From: Rutidosis leptorrhynchoides
Lineage: Eukaryota > Streptophyta > Magnoliopsida > Asterales > Asteraceae
DNA length: 64,000 nucleotides
NCBI RefSeq assembly: GCF_046630445.1
Contig: NC_092333.1
Span: 331,811,501-331,875,500 of the forward strand
Direction: 5' to 3'
In this document: positions 21,300 through 33,800 of the stretch, in pieces
How the letters are laid out: each line of letters begins with the position of its first letter
Position numbering within the stretch: position 1 is the stretch's first letter
Translations under genes and position numbers: made by a program
Notes under the pieces: model-generated
The model's input: the letters and a program-made list of their open reading frames with translations, nothing else
Told to the model about the DNA's origin: nothing
The model's database searches: none

Positions 21300-21900
21300 T
21301 CATTTGCTTTCGTGCTCCTGGTGTTTATGATGTTCTTTGAAACAAATGGCGCCATATGTTGGTACTATTTTCTGGCTAGCGACTAATGTATACGAGTACA
21401 ATACTAAAACTGCTTAGTGGGGTGGGATATGTTGTCGATTGATTTTTTCCCTCGGATTAATCCCTGTAGAACCGGATCAAGGACAAAGATTCCGTGGGGT
21501 GGCCTTGTCAATCTTCTGGGACCAAACTATAAGTTGGTCCATCTAGCGTATTGTTGCTAAGTGGTTGAGTTCTAGAGAGAGAAAGTATGGTGTGAGAGAG
21601 AAAATGTGTTCTCTTCCACCAGTTATTGAATGATGTAATGTGGTGACGCATTTGGTCTATTTATGGGCACAGATCCTCCGTGATATTCGGATAAACGTGT
21701 CAAATGATGTTTAACGCTGACGTGAACAGACTTGAGCTTGACGCTGACGTGGCATGTGTGCTGCTCACGAGCTTATTTGAGGGCTTAAGCATAGAAGCTG
21801 CCTTTAGGGCTTACGCATGACACTGGGATGCCTGCTTTGATCGAAAAACGCTGAACCGCTATAATGAAAAATTTCGTTTGTTGGTATTTTTGTGCGTTTA
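21300..21900 (-). repeat. Leader, PBS and 5' LTR of element G (upper limit approximate)
   Basis: On the minus strand TGGCGCCATTTGTTTC (21354-21339) is a PBS of the type used by Tat/Athila-like Ty3 elements, preceded by an LTR end CCAACA at 21357. A TATA-like CATAAATAG lies near 21656-21664. The LTR start was not pinned down. The leader joins the gag at 17448 once the composite element is set aside. Confidence 0.6.
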
Positions 21901-22928
21901 GAGTGATTCTTTCATATACAAATGATGTTTTGATGTGTGTAGTTCATAGGATACACTATTAAAACTCAAATGGTAGATTTGCACAGACTCCTCTTTCTTT
22001 TGCATAATACCATAATATTTATAATTCAATTGTAAATTGTAATTAAGCATAGATGCAATTTTTATGATTTAATTATCCGACACCACAGATAGATGCCACG
22101 CATAATTTTCTTCTTTAATTCTAATTAAGCAAATATAGATATTTAAATTACATGTCAGCACTGTTAAGCAAACTATATATAAGGAGTCACTGCACCTAAG
22201 CTTTAATGCAGAATATTTATAATATTGTATAGATAGATAGATGTATAAATAAATACAAGGATACAGATATTGAGACTTTTTCATTTATAGCTCACGACAC
22301 TAATTCTTTGATACACTAAATTAATTTTGCACGATTATTTTTACCACAACGTATCGACTCTTACGCCTAGTAATAAAATCTATCAATTACAACTATTTCC
22401 AAATCACATACCTTTTTAGTTACTAAATTGAAATCAAGTCCTTTATAGGCAAAAGAAAAAACTATATTACAATTATTCAGAAATTGTGATTTTTATATTA
22501 CCTTTTGCGGGCTATTGGCCCTGTTAGTTTTAATTGATTTTAAATGCGTGTGTAAACAATGTACCCGTGTTGTAGAGTATTACTTTTTTACTTTTACTTG
22601 TGTTAAAGATCTTATACACAAGAGCTGTGTGATTTACTTTTTGCTTTAAACCTTACTCTAATTCGCAGTTTAAAGCCCAAGTAATCACAAAACATATTTC
22701 ACTAAAATACAATTCGGAAATACGAGTTTGTGACTCTTGACAATCATGAATACTCTCACCACTTTTCTTTCTCAATAATCTAAAATTAAAGGTTTGCAGA
22801 TTTTAGTTATTATTAGAAAGACTAGATTGTATCTTATCTTTTAGTGGTATTTGACAGACTTTGTGAACAAAAGCGTCTGATAATCTGACCAAATCGCATT
22901 CCAGATCAAAAGCCACAATTCATAGGCC
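21901..22928. other. AT-rich intergenic DNA
   Basis: No ORF with recognisable content and no clear repeat structure. It may include the start of the G LTR. Confidence 0.5.
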
Positions 22929-23312
22929 ATAGTATTAGATACATATAATAACAGGGTTGCAACCTGGTTTTAAACACTAAACCATTAAACAAGGATCCAG
23001 TATCAGCAACAACTTGTTACAGCTCAATAACAACTTACTTGCCATCCCTGATTTTCAAACACACAACAAACACGAAGAAAACACCCAAAGATAAATTAAT
23101 CCCTTCGGTTCCAAAAGGCTATAGTATTAGATACATATAATAACAGGGTTGCAACCTGGTTTTAAACACTAAACCATTAAACAAGGATCCAGTATCAGCA
23201 ACAACTTGTTACAGCTCAATAACAACTTACTTGCCATCCCTGATTTTCAAACACACAACAAACACGAAGAAAACACCCAAAGATAAATTAATCCCTTCGG
23301 TTCCAAAAGGCT
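22929..23312. repeat. 192-bp perfect tandem duplication
   Basis: 22929-23120 and 23121-23312 look identical base for base, each from ATAGTATTAGATACATA to TTCCAAAAGGCT. There is no coding content. It is either a recent duplication or an assembly artefact. Confidence 0.9.
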
Positions 23313-23577
23313 CACAATTGTCGTATACTTAGCCTACTCGATCTTCCTCTTTAATTTCTCGCTATATTTCAGACTCGTTTAGAAGGACTTCTCCAGATCT
23401 GCATTAGCTCCAACACAAATATAATTAGCAATTCCATAAATATAAGATAAACTCATAACATATGAGAATAAAGGTTGCGTGTAACTGAAAACCATCAAGT
23501 TACTGAAGCGGAGCATTTTCTAGTATAGTTTTTTTACCCTCTTGTTTATGAGAACTGAAGGAGTTAAGTATCATCGT
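23313..23577. other. Intergenic DNA, nothing recognised
   Basis: Single-copy-looking AT-rich DNA between the duplication and the MITE. Confidence 0.5.
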
Positions 23578-23841
23578 CAGTGTTCCAAAAAAAACGGGAT
23601 TAATCCCCCGATTAATTGCCGATTACTCCTTTTTTTTAAGTCTCCGATTAATCCTTCAAATTAATCGGTAATCGGCCGGAAAAGGCAAAAATCGCCGGAA
23701 AATCCGTAAAAACGGCCGGAAAAAATAAAAAAACGGCCGGAAACTGTAAAAGTCAACGTTGGTCAACATCCGATTAATCCCCGATTAATCCTTATATGGT
23801 CCCGACAGATTAATCCCCGATTAGCGTTTTTTGGAACCTTG
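23578..23841. mobile_element. hAT-type MITE, 264 bp
   Basis: ATCATCGT is duplicated at 23570-23577 and 23842-23849, the 8-bp duplication typical of hAT elements. Termini are CAGTGTTCCAAAAAA and, on the other strand, CAAGGTTCCAAAAAACG, matching the CA-GG-TCC style of hAT ends. The interior repeats GATTAATCCCC-type and CGGCCGGAAA words and has no coding capacity, so it depends on a transposase elsewhere. Confidence 0.85.
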
Positions 23842-23849
23842 ATCATCGT

Positions 23850-24121
23850 TGATTTAACTTTTTTAAAGTGTTTAAGCTGCAGTAGTTTGTCTATTCATAA
23901 CACTAGCGTAATTCGGTTATACATAAAGCCTAATTCAAGTTGAAACCTGATATGCGCCAATTAGGTCCATGTGCTATGCAAGCGAGTTTGTTAATCACTT
24001 AGTTGATTAGTAGCTAGTCAAGGATGGAAATTGTGTTGTTTAGACTATAACCAACTGATCAGTTAGTTAGGCGCCTAGGAGGGCAGTTGATGAATTATAG
24101 ATCAGTTGTGACAATTCTCTC
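23850..24121. other. Intergenic DNA, nothing recognised
   Basis: AT-rich, no coding or repeat signal that I can support. Confidence 0.5.
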
Positions 24122-24216
24122 CCTTTTGTTTGTAATCCTGTGTACCTTTTGAATTTAGGTAATTGTAATCCTTTTGTTTGTAATCCTGTGTACCTTTTGA
24201 ATTCAGGAAATTGTGA
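24122..24216. repeat. 48-bp tandem duplication
   Basis: CCTTTTGTTTGTAATCCTGT starts at 24122 and again at 24170. Two units, with small differences at the end. Confidence 0.8.
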
Positions 24217-24523
24217 GGACAAGGAGAGAGGGGGTGGTAAAAATTTTGGATTTTTCGACTTTGCCCCCGGTGGATTTTTTTTGCCCCAAAACCTTCAAAT
24301 TTTGCCCCAAAACTTCCATAATTTGCCTAAAAACCTCCATATTTTGCCCAAAAAAATTCCTACGGTTTTAAATTTTTATTTGCCCCCAGTGAAAAAAAAA
24401 AATCCTGCATCCACCACTGGGTATTATACGTTTTCTCTAAAGAATTCTGTTGAGTAATCAAAGAAATTGAGTAACAATCGTGATCTCTACAACATGTAAC
24501 ACTTATATATTCTTGCTTTTAAG
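24217..24523. repeat. Low-complexity TTTGCCCC-rich stretch
   Basis: Several copies of a TTTTGCCCCAAAAC-like word spaced 20-25 bp apart at about 24250-24390, ending near CATCCACCACTGG. It resembles the tail of an unidentified transposable element. Confidence 0.4.
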
Positions 24524-24691
24524 ATGACTGCCATTACTGAGTTGAATCAAACCATGTCAGACATGAGTAACATAATCAACGAACGTGCTAATTAATCCGG
24601 GTCGATCACGTTTAACCGTCTCCGAGAAATAAGCCAAGAAATAAGGAAAGTCAAGTCTTTCTCAACAAAAAAGAACAAGCGTGGGTCATGA
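24524..24691 (+). pseudogene. Short broken ORF of unknown origin
   Basis: ATG at 24524 reads MTAITELNQTMSDMSN, a TAA after 23 codons, then 31 codons in the same frame including FNRLREISQEIRKVKS and a basic tail, ending TGA. The hydrophilic, basic composition looks protein-like but I do not recognise it. It could equally be chance. Confidence 0.25.
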
Positions 24692-25734
24692 CTTACAGTT
24701 AATCATACCCATGTACCCATGTTCCAATTTATTGTAAACATGTAGATATTGCTCCTTTACATTCTTATTATAAATAGTTATGTAATATGTAAATGGAACA
24801 TAGTTATGCCTAGTTCTGTACATATGAACTAGAGAAAGAAAAAGGGATTTTATGCATTTTAATCATTGTATTAAAAGAGAGAAAGTAATACTTCTATTTT
24901 CCCAATTTAATATTGTGTTTGTTATATTCTATATATGTCATACGAGTATCTATAACAAACATATCTATAGTCGCATCCTTATAAGATCGTGGTGTCCTTC
25001 AAAATCTTATAGCAGATCACTAATGGTGTGATTTTAAGATGACTGCCTTCCCCAATTCATTTGAATTCCGGGAATTTATAATAAGACCAGTCCATGATGA
25101 TTGATAGATTATAGTAAGTTTTCCTGTCTATCCTATCTTTAGGATCTAAAAATCGTTTTTCTAAATCACAGTTTCTTCTGCTGAGTAGGAGACTCCAATC
25201 TACGTTCTAGAAGCATATAGAGTGTACCAAAACTCAAGTTTTTCACCAATTCAAGGCAAGCATTGCTTATGGAACATTAGAACCTAATAGTTGTAGTAAA
25301 ATATTCTCAACTTAATACAACATCTCCAATACATATTCAAGAAATCTATCTATCTGTTGTAATAGCATATAAACAGTCAAGTTATAGCGCATTTTCCTAA
25401 ATATATCAAACAAATCAAATGCATAAAACAAAGTGAGTCGAGTCAGGCATCTATACTTCTGATATCTGATGTAAAATAGATTATTGTAACAGCATATAAA
25501 CCATAAAAAACTACTTGAGGGTGTTTGGCTTAACTAATTCTCCAGACTCATCTGCTTACCGATAATCTCATTTTTAGATCATGCAAACTTATTTACTTGA
25601 GCTTATCATCTTCAATAAACCATAAGTCTAAGCTTATCAGCTCCTGGGACCTCAGGTTTTCAAAAATTCAAGCACATAAAACATAGTAAAAGATATAAGC
25701 TTAGCCAAACAACCCTAAATATACCAAACCCTAA
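24692..25734. other. Intergenic DNA downstream of the stress-protein gene
   Basis: AT-rich. A stretch at about 24700-24960 with a TATAAATAG box and a purine-rich AGAGAAAGAAAAAGGG tract could be a worn LTR, but no ends or duplication were found. The part nearest 25734 should hold the 3' UTR of the minus-strand gene. Confidence 0.4.
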
Positions 25735-26478
25735 TTACCAACCTGATTGTTTATCAGAAGCATCATGAAACTCAGGTTCCTCTTCTAGAACCGGAGGCAA
25801 CGATCCGTCAAAACCACCATTCTTATCACTAACTCGAAGAGGCGATCCAACTGCAATCCCACCATCCTTATCATTTTCATCAGGAAACCTAACAACAACA
25901 ACAGGACACACACAATGATGCACACAATAATCACTCACACTTCCAAGCCTTCTTTCTAATAATCCTTCTTTATTATTATCATTAATCATCCGTTTTCTTC
26001 TAGAAGAAGCAGCACCAAACCCTCTACTTCCCATTATTACAGCACTTAACCCTAACCTTTCAACTTCTAAACACAATCGCTCCTTCATATCATGATCTTT
26101 TACGATCCGTATCTTAAAATTAATATTCCCGTCAACCAACGGTTTCGCTATCTCGTTCGCTTTCGCTGTCGTAAGCGTATCGAAATCGTCTTCGAGTTTT
26201 TTCTTCGATTGTTCGTCTTCGGTGACGGAAGGTTCAACGGCGCCCCAATCCGCGCCGTACAGGACGGAAGTTGGACGGACGTGAAGGAGGATCACAACGT
26301 CGTCAGGACGAAGATAGTTTTGTACGGCCCAATTTACGGCGTATGCACTCTCGTCGCTTAGATCTACAGCTATTGCGACTTTGCGTTGACTTTCGGCGGT
26401 CAAATTGCCGGTTATTGGAAATCGAGGGGAAGCTGGTTGGACAACGATTGCCGGAGGAGATTTTTCAGGTGAGGACAT
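25735..26478 (-). CDS. Universal stress protein, PHOS32/PHOS34-like, 247 residues
   Basis: A single uninterrupted frame with a full UspA domain at about residues 32-197. The first strand is KVAIAVDLSDES (Asp39 in the nucleotide-binding position), followed by a conserved VILLHVRPTSVLYGADWG segment (62-79), KDHDMKERLCLE (128-138), VIMGSRGFG (147-155) and LGSVSDYCVHHCVCPVVVV (178-196). The G-x2-G...G-S loop binds ATP in this family. Here about 24 residues separate Gly153 from Gly179, because a basic, Asn-rich insert lies at about 157-177, longer than usual. Three Ser-Pro sites (3, 7 and 17) lie in the N-terminus; in PHOS32-type proteins that region is a MAP-kinase target (family knowledge). The C-terminal tail is acidic and disordered. 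It is expected to be a soluble cytosolic or nuclear stress-response protein. The lack of introns is notable and may be natural or mark a retrocopy. Confidence 0.93.
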   Translation of the reverse strand: MSSPEKSPPAIVVQPASPRFPITGNLTAESQRKVAIAVDLSDESAYAVNWAVQNYLRPDDVVILLHVRPTSVLYGADWGAVEPSVTEDEQSKKKLEDDFDTLTTAKANEIAKPLVDGNINFKIRIVKDHDMKERLCLEVERLGLSAVIMGSRGFGAASSRRKRMINDNNKEGLLERRLGSVSDYCVHHCVCPVVVVRFPDENDKDGGIAVGSPLRVSDKNGGFDGSLPPVLEEEPEFHDASDKQSGW

Positions 26479-27800
26479 TACTGATTGTTAATGATTTGCG
26501 GAGTTTGCGATTGTGTAGGGGTATTTTGTGTAATATGGTGATATTTGAAGGAGTAGAGTGAAATTCTATTTTGGTCGCCGGATAAAGTAGCGTTTTTGGG
26601 TTAAGAGTTGAGAAGGTAAGCAGAAGAGAAAGAGGAAAGATGATTACGTGTTGACGTTAGTTGATGAGTGGGTGTCAATTTCTTATTGGCCCGATAATTG
26701 GTCCACTCTAATTTAATGATCTTGTTTTTCTTACACTATCCCTAATACTGAGTACGATGTCAGAGGTAAATTGTGCATTTTTTTTTTTGAAATTCACTGG
26801 AAAAAGTGGATTTTTAATTATGACTGTATTTGACTCTAATTAACTTAAAATGTTAAATTTTTGTGTCAAATATTTGGAGGATGATGTGGTAAAATCTAAT
26901 TGAAAATTGGGTAGGTAAAAATGAATAAATAACAAAAATATATTTAATAATAAATCAAGACTGGTGGTTAAATTCGTCACCCTTCCATCAAAAATTCGAC
27001 TGAAGCTCCTTTGTGTCAAACTTTGAAGCCCCGTTAATAGCGTCAAGAGCGTCAAAGCTCATTCCACCTCATATGACGGGTAAAATTGACGCTGCGATGG
27101 ATAGAGTCTTAGCATCACCACTCCCGGTTACCTTGATGGTTTTACCTGATGTAGAGTTAAATTATGCGTTCTTCGAAGCAAATAAAAAAAAATATAAATG
27201 TGATGTAGCACCGCTTAATTAGAAGGGTGTATTTTGGTAGGTAAATTTGAGTGAAAAAATTTTTGTTGATGTAATAAAATATGATTGTAACTTAGGAAAA
27301 AAATACTATAAATTTATTATATATAAATAAATATGTTAAATTGTACTGATTGGGTGAAAGAATGCCTCCTAATTATGATTAACGCTCGTAAAATATGAAG
27401 TTAGCGTAACACGCCTCAATGCGTTGAGCAATTAAAATCAGGGGTAGATCTATATACCAATCACTGGTAGCACGTGCTACCAGTGAGATATACAATTTAG
27501 TAGAAATTTTTTTGAGCTTTTGATTAGTTATACTATTAAGTAGTGTAAAAATTGTTGAGTGCAACCACTGCCAGCAGTACCGACACTACGGTTGGGAGCA
27601 CAAGCGGGGCACAAGGGCGACGCACAGGCATCCAGATTTAAAGGGCATCATTTGCAGAGTTTGAAACTTTTTTTTTTTTAAGTTACAGATGAATTTTATG
27701 GAAGGTAAATGAAGAAGAAGAAGTTAGAGTTAGAGAGAGGAAATGAATAATGAAAATAGTATTAACTTTATTTTATACAGAGTACTTTTTTACTGTGTTG
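26479..27800. other. Promoter side of the stress-protein gene and intergenic DNA
   Basis: On the minus strand a CT-rich stretch (about 26610-26640) precedes the gene by 130-160 bases; no clear TATA box. The 27000-27220 stretch has more balanced composition and one 69-codon plus-strand frame, but nothing recognisable. A 26-bp palindrome lies at 27461-27486. Confidence 0.5.
27461..27486. repeat. 26-bp perfect palindrome centred on CACGTG
   Basis: The core GGTAGCACGTGCTACC extends symmetrically to TCACT and AGTGA. The centre is a G-box. Confidence 0.85.
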
Positions 27801-28150
27801 TGTAGTGACCCGAACTTTTTCATGTTTATATATATTAAATGAAATTGATATTTACATGATTAAATGTTTCCAATATGTTAAGCAATCAAACTTGTTAAGG
27901 CTTGATTAATTGAAATGAGTTTATGTAGTCAATTGATCACCCAAGTTGACCGGCGATTCACGAACGTTTAAACTTGTAACAACTACATGATGATATATAT
28001 ATGGATATATATATATATAGTTAACATGAGAATTATCATAGGTAAGTATCACACTAAGTATATTAACAATGAGTTATATGCATAAAAATGAGACTATTGA
28101 ATTAAGTTTCGAAACGAGTTATATATGTAATGATTATCGTTGTAACGACG

Positions 28151-28256
<106 letters not shown>

Positions 28257-28932
28257 ATTAAGATATATTCATACACCATGTTATCATGATAATATGATAA
28301 TTTAACATCTTATTAGATATAATAAACAATGGGTTAACTACATTAAATGAGATTGTTAACTTAAAAGTTTCAAGACAACACTTACATGTAACGACTAACG
28401 GTGACTTAACGACTCAGTTAAAATGTATATACATGTAGTGTATTAAGTTATATTAATACACTTTTGAAAGACTTCAATACATATATCAAAACACTCATAT
28501 TTAACAAAAATGCTTACAATTACATTCTCATTCATTTTCATCAACAATTCTACTCATATTCATTCAGTCTTCGTAGTCGTATTATACCCAGCTTCTAGAC
28601 GTACTTACTATGGGTATATACCAATAGGAACTAGCATGAGATTCCACTCTTGATTATGTCATGCATGACTAATCAAGTTTAACTTCTATCATGAACTAGT
28701 CAACTAACAAGAACTCCTTTTAACCCCACTCACCACTCACCATTCACTTCATTTTATTTCCATTTTCCTTTCTAATTCTCTCTCAACACACACATACACC
28801 TATGAACGAATTTTTCCAGTAACCAAATCATGATTTTCATCAAAAACTACTTCAAGAATCAAGCTATAATCATCATAGGAAGAACACTTCAAGAACACTT
28901 CGAAAATCCTTTCAAGTTTGCAAGTATACTTC

Positions 28933-30809
28933 TGTGACGACCCGAAAATTTCCGACCAAATTTAAACTTAACCTTTATATGTTTCCGACACGATAAGCAG
29001 AATTTGTAATGTTGAATCTCAAAAAGTTTGGAACTACATTCATGTAATCAATTACCCTTTGACCGTGTTTGACGATTCACGAACAATTATGAGTATATGG
29101 ATATGTATATATAATATATAATATTAACTGAAAACATTAACAAAGTATTAGATATATGATACTTTACATGAACGTATTTGTTTTGATATATTTATCGACA
29201 GACTTAAGAGATAATATCAAATGATTGAATTATTAGATACATTATGATATGATTACGGGCCTATGTTATGAGGTCCACTGTGATTTAAGAAATCTATTCT
29301 TTTTGACAACATTCGGAAAATGATAAAGTGATTTATAAATAAGAACAAATGTGACAATTAACGGGGACTAGACAAGGGTTAGTGGAAATTCCTGTTTAAT
29401 TTACAAGGCATGTTTTATAATATTTTCCTCGTGACCTTGATAAGATAACTATGTTAACTTTCATTTTATTTAATATGAAAATAAGAACGTGGAGTGTAAA
29501 TAACTTAGATGTTGGATATCGATAAGTTAAGTAACTCGACATTTTTCATTAAGATGATTTCATACGTTTATTTAACCTTTGGACTTTATCCCATGCTTCA
29601 CCAACAGACTGTAATTTAAAAACTTGAAACCTATTATGAATATATATAATTCTACTTTTCTAAAATGTTTTGTGGTATAACGATTTCCATTATTTTAACC
29701 TTTTAACAAAATGATTCTTAAATATATTTAGTTTTGGAAAACAAAATTATCATATTTATTTGATTTAGTTTCAAAAGTACAAAAAACGTTTTCAGTTTAA
29801 AAAGAACTTTATTATTAAAACGTATATATCTTTTATAAATATCTAGAACCACTTTTGACAACTCATTACTTAACCAGTATGATAAAGATAACGATATTTA
29901 TATTTTATTTTATTAAATATATATAACGATTTAAATTAATATTATATATATTTATACGCGTATTATACATACATAGTTTTTTATACTTTTACTATACTTT
30001 AACTTTACCTTTACTTTTACTTTTACTTTACTTTAACTTTAATAATTCACTTTAATAATTCATACTTTAATAATTCATACTTTAATAATTCACTTTAATA
30101 ATTCATACTTTAATAATTCATTTTAATAATTCATACTTTAATAATTCACTTTAATAATTCATACTTTAATAATTTACTTTAATAATTCATACTTTAATAA
30201 TTCAAAAATCTATTATAAATAGAATTCAATAGGTTTCATTATTTCATAGAAACTTGAAAATATATTTCTCTAAACTCTCTCAATCGAATTACATATATAT
30301 ATATATTTTTTTGTATTATTTCAAGATATTATTAGTATACATAAAATACTACGACGGAGTTATACTCGGACGATTTCAAAATAAGTTTTTAAACGGGATA
30401 GAGCTAAGGAAATTATGGGTTATAGCTATGGAGGTTATGGGTATTGATCGAGGGTATTGCTCGTGAGGTCAACCTAACGTTTATCATTTTCAGTGCCGTC
30501 ATATACATAATTGCTACGAAATACAGTATTGTGAGTTTCATTTGCTCCCTTTTTATATATATTTTTGGGCTGAGAATACATGCGCTGATTTATAAATGTT
30601 TTACGAAATAGGCACAAGTACTAAAACTAATTCTATGTGGGTTTAAACCAGAAATATACCCTTAGCTTGGTAACATTAAACTACTTGTCTATGTACGGTA
30701 GGCGCGAATCCTAAAGATAGATCTATTGGGTCTGACAAACCCCATCCTGACTATGGGATGCTTTAGTACTTCGAGGTTATTTTAAACACACCTGATCTGG
30801 TGTACTTTA
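28933..30809 (+). repeat. 5' LTR of element B, first part
   Basis: TGTGACGACCCG at 28933; interrupted after GTACTTTA by element I. It includes a 13/15-bp minisatellite built on CTTTAATAATTCA (about 30031-30215). Continues at 42284. Confidence 0.93.
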
Positions 30810-33800
30810 TGTAACGACCCTACTTTTTCCGTTATCTTTTACCGTTAACTATTTAACGACCGTTAATTGTTATTCGTGCCACGTCATTTCTATGACCTAT
30901 ATTATTATTTTTGTAATAATATATTAATTATTATGTGTTATATGAATATTTGTATTCATATTTTAAATTATACGTTCCTACGAGTCGCGGATTTCTATCC
31001 GGCGAATCTTTTCGGTTTTCAAACCAACGGTCGAACTTTTGGAATTTTTAAGTCCTAATTATTTTAAATATGATATTTTGATGTCATATGATTATATATA
31101 GTGTTTATATATTTTATTCGTCGCGTACTTATTATCTCTCCGAAAAATCAATCGCGTAGCGGCGTTTTCGCGTTTCGGGTTTCGTTCGGGCGTTCGGGCC
31201 ACTAGGATTTTGTCATTTATAAAATTGGGCCACTATGGGGCTCACCACATTCAGTTTTTGGCCGAAAATCCCTTAAGGAGGGGAGTATTTTGTCAAACTT
31301 GCAAACTAGTGACCATTACTCTAAACTTCACTACTTACTCTCATTTCTAACCTAATCATCTTATTTTTTTTCACCTCCTTCCTCCCTCTCCTCCCATGAA
31401 CGTCCCCTTTCATCATCATCATCACCATTTCATCATCAAATCAAGGTTAAGAATTAGGGCTTTCAACATAAACGGATTCCTCTCATCGTTCTCTACGCGT
31501 CTATATCACTTGATTATTGATTAGGGTATAAACCCTAACCCTAGATTTTTAATTTTTCTTTATTTTTCTGTATTTTGATTATATTTTATTAGTATGATGA
31601 TTATTAGTTGTTGTAATGTTGATTGTATTCGTAGAATTACTCGATTGCATATTTTTCGGTTTGATAAAATTGGAACAGCAGCTTTTTCGTGTATTTCTGA
31701 TATTGTAACTGATGTTGATCATAAAATAAAGTATATAAATGAGTTCCTCTCATCAAGACATTAATTTTAGACTCCGGATTCATGTCGTTTCGATTCCCGG
31801 AGCCCTAGATATGCTTAATTTGATATTTGGTAAAGATTGAAAGGTGTTATGGGCAAGAACAAGGTATGGTCCGACTTTGTGATCATCCTTGGTGTCTTTA
31901 GGGTGTGTCATTTGGTTAGGACTGATGGTGGGACGAATTTTCATGTTCGGGTCACCTAAATCCGAGCCACGGTTCACCCGTTGTGCCTAAATCACTGTTT
32001 TGAGTAAATTGAATTCCCAAGTGTTGTCATGGCTGATATCCACGACCTAGGGACTGTTCTTGGAGTGTTCTTGAGTACATAATTGTGTCGGGTGGTTTGA
32101 GTAGGCGGAGATGCATATGTGGCTCGCCCGAAACCGACACCCGGGGCTCAAGATACGACCCGATGAACTTTTAAACTTAAAACTTATGGTTAATGATTAA
32201 ACTTATGTTAAAATGAATGGCTTTCATTATTAATAAATTACTTATGATAAAAGAAGTAATTATTATTATTTAAGACTTATGATATAAATATTTATTATAT
32301 CATTTAATTATTAATTATGATTTAATTAACATTTTAATTAAACTTATGATTAATAATACTTTTATTATTAAAGAAAAATACTTATGATAAGTATTAAATT
32401 TATTTTTGAGAAATTATTATAAGACTTATAATAAAGATTAAATAATTATTTAATTATTGTAAGACTTAATTATTATTTAATTATGATTTAATTATTAAAT
32501 ACTTATGATTTAATAATTTTAATTAGAAACTTATGATATAATTAATAATTCATTATTACTTTATAATACTTATGATATGAATTAAAATTCATTATTAATT
32601 AATAAAACTTATATAATGATTAATATTTAATTAATTAATTAAATACTTATGTTATACTAATTATAACATTTCAACTTATATTAACTTTAATAATTCATTT
32701 TATTTAATTAAACTTATGTTATGACATAACTTTACACTTTTGACTTTAATAAACATTATAACCTATGTTATTATTATAACTTACACTTTTAAAATTAATG
32801 TTGACTATGTTTGACCAAGGTTGACTATTGAGTTGACTTTCGGTTGACTTTGGCTTTCAGTTGACTTCTGTTGACTTTCTAAATAAGGAAACTTTCCGAA
32901 CTTCAAAACTTTCTAAAAATAGAACTTTCTAAATTTGGAAACTTTCCAAAAATAGAAACTTTCCAAAAATAGAAAACTTTCCAAAAATGGAAACCTGCTA
33001 AAAATAGAAACTTTCTAAAAATAGAAAGTGTGTGTCCGTAAGCTGTTCCGATCAAACCGATGCATATTGAGTATTGTTCTATGACTACTTGCAACATGTA
33101 CAATAGCTGTCATACTAAGACTTGACCTAAGTTAGTTATTTATATCGACCTGCTTTATTTATAGGTCGACGTTGTGATCATTCCTGATCACTGTACTACA
33201 TTTGCTGTTCGCTTAATTGTATTGGTTACTTCGTTGCTATTAAGGTGAGTTATAGTCCCATTTTTCTATTTTAAATCTTTTGGGATGAGAATACATGCAA
33301 TTTATTTATATTTTGGACACAAGTGGAAGTTGGTTTAAATTATTCATTGTGAGTTGAACAAAAATATTCCCTAGTCTGGTAACTGTAATCACTGGTTTCT
33401 ACTGGTGAACGCGAATCCTATGGATAGATCTATCGGGTTTGACAACCCCATTTCGAGCTAGTCGCGCTAGCAATTTATTATCGGAATGTTTAGTACTTCG
33501 TATTTTGTTGTAGATACACTTGTTCGGTGTATATTATTTATTGTGTTTGGCAAGGGTAAATAAATGGTTAAGTGGTCACCAGGTGGCTCACGGAAAATGG
33601 AATAATGTTTTATTATATGTTTTCTAGCATATAATTTGGTGGTTCAAAAAGGAGTTTTTATGTTTTCAAACATAAATTTTTATTGTTTAAATTAAATATT
33701 GTTTGCAATATTAAACCTATAATTCACTCAACATTTTTGTTGACAGTTACTCGCATGTTTTATTCTCAGGTTCATGATTGATTGCTTCCGCTGTGCTTAG

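Noticed and set aside
24700..24960. Possible small LTR or TRIM with a TATAAATAG box
   Set aside because: No LTR partner, PBS or target duplication could be found.
26092..26561. Two plus-strand ORFs of 89 and 96 codons
   Set aside because: Antisense shadows of the universal stress protein gene.
27013..27222. 69-codon plus-strand ORF with fairly balanced composition
   Set aside because: No recognisable motif, no partner exon and no repeat copy in the window; too little to call a gene.
30867..31058. 63-codon ORF present twice (also 39065-39256), and the 65- and 66-codon pairs at 31780/39978 and 32903/41101
   Set aside because: They repeat only because they lie in the two LTRs of element I. 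They have no recognisable content.
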